From: Candidatus Zixiibacteriota bacterium
GTDB taxonomy: Bacteria > Zixibacteria > MSB-5A5 > GN15 > FEB-12
Direction of reading: 5' to 3'
DNA: 7,709 bases
Assembly (NCBI GenBank): GCA_023700785.1
Contig: JAMPYH010000124.1
Span: 1 to 7,709, forward strand
Shown here: positions 6,546-7,709 of the stretch, piece after piece
How the letters are laid out: every line of letters starts with the position of its first letter
Numbering within the stretch: position 1 is the stretch's first letter
Notes under the pieces: model-generated
What the model saw: the letters and a program-made list of their open reading frames with translations, nothing else
Told to the model about the DNA's origin: nothing
The model's database searches: none
Position numbers and translations under genes: made by a program

Positions 6546-6587
6546 AGTATCGAAGTTATTGCGGGAAATCACCTTGACATAGGTCAA
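6546..6587 (-). promoter_or_regulatory. CRP/FNR-type box and class II promoter for the polyferredoxin operon
   Basis: The palindrome TTGAC-N4-GTCAA occupies 6574-6587 (minus strand TTGACCTATGTCAA). It is close to the FNR consensus TTGAT-N4-ATCAA and to related DNR/NNR-type sites. A -10-like GATACT lies at 6551-6546. It predicts a start at about 6539, putting the centre of the box at -41.5, the exact spacing of class II FNR activation, in which the box replaces the -35. The implied leader is about 14 bases and contains the AAGGA ribosome site. The regulator is not in the window. Confidence 0.6.
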
Positions 6588-6605
6588 ATGACGAAAAAAT
6601 GACAG

Positions 6606-6659
6606 AGGGGAGGGCCCTCACCCGTCCTCGGGCCACCCTCTCACGGTGGGAGAGGGCAA
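6606..6659. repeat. GC-rich intergenic hairpin repeat, copy 1
   Basis: Three small inverted repeats follow one another: the palindrome GAGGGCCCTC (6610-6619), CCCG/CGGG around TCCT (6621-6632), and CCCTCTC (6636-6642) with GAGAGGG (6650-6656). The CCCTCTC...GAGAGGG form with flanking CCTCACCC is typical of extragenic repeats scattered through many bacterial genomes. No transposase is nearby, and no T-run supports a terminator. Confidence 0.55.
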
Positions 6660-6695
6660 GAAGGTGTCTGGATTAGTCCGCTTCGCGCGTCTCGC

Positions 6696-6719
6696 CGAGC
6701 GTCGACAGAGCGTCGCTCG
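6696..6719. repeat. Direct and inverted repeat between the two hairpin repeats
   Basis: GAGCGTCG occurs at 6697-6704 and again at 6708-6715, 11 bases apart (one helical turn). The outer CGAGCG (6696-6701) and CGCTCG (6714-6719) form an inverted pair. The rest of the 6600-6830 stretch shows no credible gene on either strand. A short palindrome GGGAAGTTCCC at 6811-6821 lies just after the hisS stop. Confidence 0.35.
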
Positions 6720-6727
6720 ATCTGTTC

Positions 6728-6767
6728 CTTCTCCCTTCGGGATAAGGTGCCCGAAGGGCGGATGGGG
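6728..6767. repeat. GC-rich intergenic hairpin repeat, copy 2
   Basis: The perfect 9-bp arms CCCTTCGGG (6733-6741) and CCCGAAGGG (6750-6758) enclose an eight-base loop ATAAGGTG. The flanks CCTTCT and CGGATGGGGGAT match a widespread class of extragenic palindromes that I recall from several proteobacterial and other genomes. With copy 1 it frames about 70 bases that include a GAGCGTCG direct repeat. It may work as a transcript end or mRNA stabiliser for hisS, but no U-tract follows on either strand. Confidence 0.55.
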
Positions 6768-6830
6768 GATCAAGAGACAGGGCTCGAAACTTGCCCCGAG
6801 TTCATGCTCAGGGAAGTTCCCGCCCTAAGA

Positions 6831-7709
6831 CTATCTCAGATGCTTTTTTAGGTAGGCGATCAACTCGGTTCGCGGGATGGTCTCCTGGATCCCCGAGGCT
6901 TTCAGCCACTCGTCGCGGTCAGCGGTCTCTGAGCCTTTGACTCGACCGGCTTCAAGATTCTTGACTGTGACAGTCCCCGCGTCAAACTCGTTCGAGCCGG
7001 CAATGATCGCGAACGGGATGCCGACTTTGTCGCCGTATTTGACCTGCTTGGTCAGGTTTTTCGTGTCGCCAGAGTAGATCTCGGCGCGGATACCGGCGTC
7101 CCGAAGCTCATGCACGATCCTGAGATAATCCGCGATCCTATCACGATCCATCGTGGTGACGAGCACTTGCGATGTCGAAGTCCGCAGCTCTATCGCCTTC
7201 AGTTCTATCAACGCGGCGAGCAGGCGGTCAATACCGATCGATGACCCCACCGCCGGATATGGTTTGTTCAGGAATCGTTCGACAAGATTGTCGTACCGTC
7301 CACCGGAGAAGACCGAGCCGAATTCGGGGAGATCGGTCAGAGTCGTTTCAAAGACAGGACCAGTGTAATAGCCAAGCCCACGGACAATGGTCAGGTCAAC
7401 TTCGAATTTGTCCCGTGCGATATTCATGGCCGACAGATAACCCTGGATCTGGCGAAGTTCCTCGATCCCCTCTTTAGATGCGGCGATATGTCCAACCAGC
7501 TGTTCCGCTCCGGAGAGCGGGTCGTTGGCATGCCTCGCCGCGAAATCCAGAAACTCGATAAGTTTGGCTATCTGAGAGTCGGGCAAACCCAATCCCGGTA
7601 TTTTGTCACCGGATCTGTCCACGCGACCTGGGCCGAGTTCAAATTGAACCGCTTCTCTTCCCTGTTTCTCCAGTTTGTCGATAACCCGCATGACATCCGG
7701 GCCGCGTTC
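6831..7709 (-). CDS. hisS: Histidine--tRNA ligase (HisRS), 5' part outside the window
   Basis: The cytoplasmic class II synthetase charges tRNA-His with histidine using ATP. The last 292 codons and the TAG stop are seen, against a full length of about 420-450, and the frame stays open to position 7709. The family signature RGLGYYTGPVFE (about 110-121 of the fragment) is the His-specific A motif. SGGRYDNL and AVGSSIGIDRLLAAL are the class II motif 3 area. The remainder (from TSQVLVTTMDRDR) is the alpha/beta anticodon-binding domain. The upstream part (MRVIDKLEKQGREAVQFEL) resembles the insertion of the long, eukaryote-like HisRS subgroup and not the short E. coli type; this is from memory. The Met at 7691 is internal and not the start. 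A hairpin repeat lies downstream in place of a clear terminator. Confidence 0.96.
   Translation of the reverse strand, partial: ERGPDVMRVIDKLEKQGREAVQFELGPGRVDRSGDKIPGLGLPDSQIAKLIEFLDFAARHANDPLSGAEQLVGHIAASKEGIEELRQIQGYLSAMNIARDKFEVDLTIVRGLGYYTGPVFETTLTDLPEFGSVFSGGRYDNLVERFLNKPYPAVGSSIGIDRLLAALIELKAIELRTSTSQVLVTTMDRDRIADYLRIVHELRDAGIRAEIYSGDTKNLTKQVKYGDKVGIPFAIIAGSNEFDAGTVTVKNLEAGRVKGSETADRDEWLKASGIQETIPRTELIAYLKKHLR

Noticed and set aside
6606..6767. CRISPR array
   Set aside because: The two hairpins differ from each other and there is no regular repeat-spacer series or cas gene.
6811..6821. GGGAAGTTCCC palindrome as hisS terminator
   Set aside because: Short arms with a one-base centre cannot form a stable loop, and no T-run follows.
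6646..6828. 60-codon plus-strand frame in the hisS downstream gap
   Set aside because: It is built from the two hairpin repeats and has no domain or convincing ribosome site.

Overview
The window looks like an ordinary chromosomal stretch from a Gram-negative, deep-branching bacterium of moderate GC (roughly half G+C). The signs are an N-terminal signal peptide on a large membrane protein, NapH/YccM-type iron-sulfur membrane proteins, a ROK sugar kinase and a GC-rich intergenic hairpin repeat. I cannot fix the phylum from the sequence; an FCB-type or candidate-phylum lineage is an impression only. Almost everything is on the minus strand, so the window is best read from right to left.

Right to left: the C-terminal two thirds of histidyl-tRNA synthetase (hisS, 5' end outside the window) ends at 6831. 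A 306-base gap follows. It carries two GC-rich hairpin repeats and, next to the following gene, a CRP/FNR-type palindrome (6574-6587) centred exactly 41.5 bases upstream of the start point implied by a -10-like hexamer. Then comes a likely three-gene operon: a NapH/YccM-like membrane polyferredoxin (6524-5466), a class I SAM-dependent methyltransferase joined to it by a TGATG stop/start overlap (5466-4705), and a secreted-domain plus seven-helix membrane protein of unknown function (4652-3153). Next, with its own near-consensus promoter, is a ROK-family glucokinase-like kinase (3030-2059), coupled through an ATGA overlap to a small four-helix membrane protein (2062-1670). A tRNA-Phe(GAA) gene with its own promoter follows (1602-1530).

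The only plus-strand gene is a small protein (1035-1466) that reads as a degenerate NifU/IscU-type scaffold domain. It keeps two of the three cluster-binding cysteines and has a C-terminal CGGCGSC tail. It is transcribed divergently from a fold-type I PLP aminotransferase of the MocR/LysN type (758 to beyond position 1). The gap between them holds candidate promoters and two perfect palindromes.

Functionally the window mixes housekeeping (hisS, tRNA-Phe), sugar phosphorylation, amino acid transamination and a probable oxygen- or nitrogen-oxide-responsive membrane electron-transfer operon. The two most interesting items are the FNR-type promoter of the polyferredoxin operon, with its unexplained partner genes, and the altered NifU-like protein. 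I see no phage, transposase, CRISPR array or defence genes.
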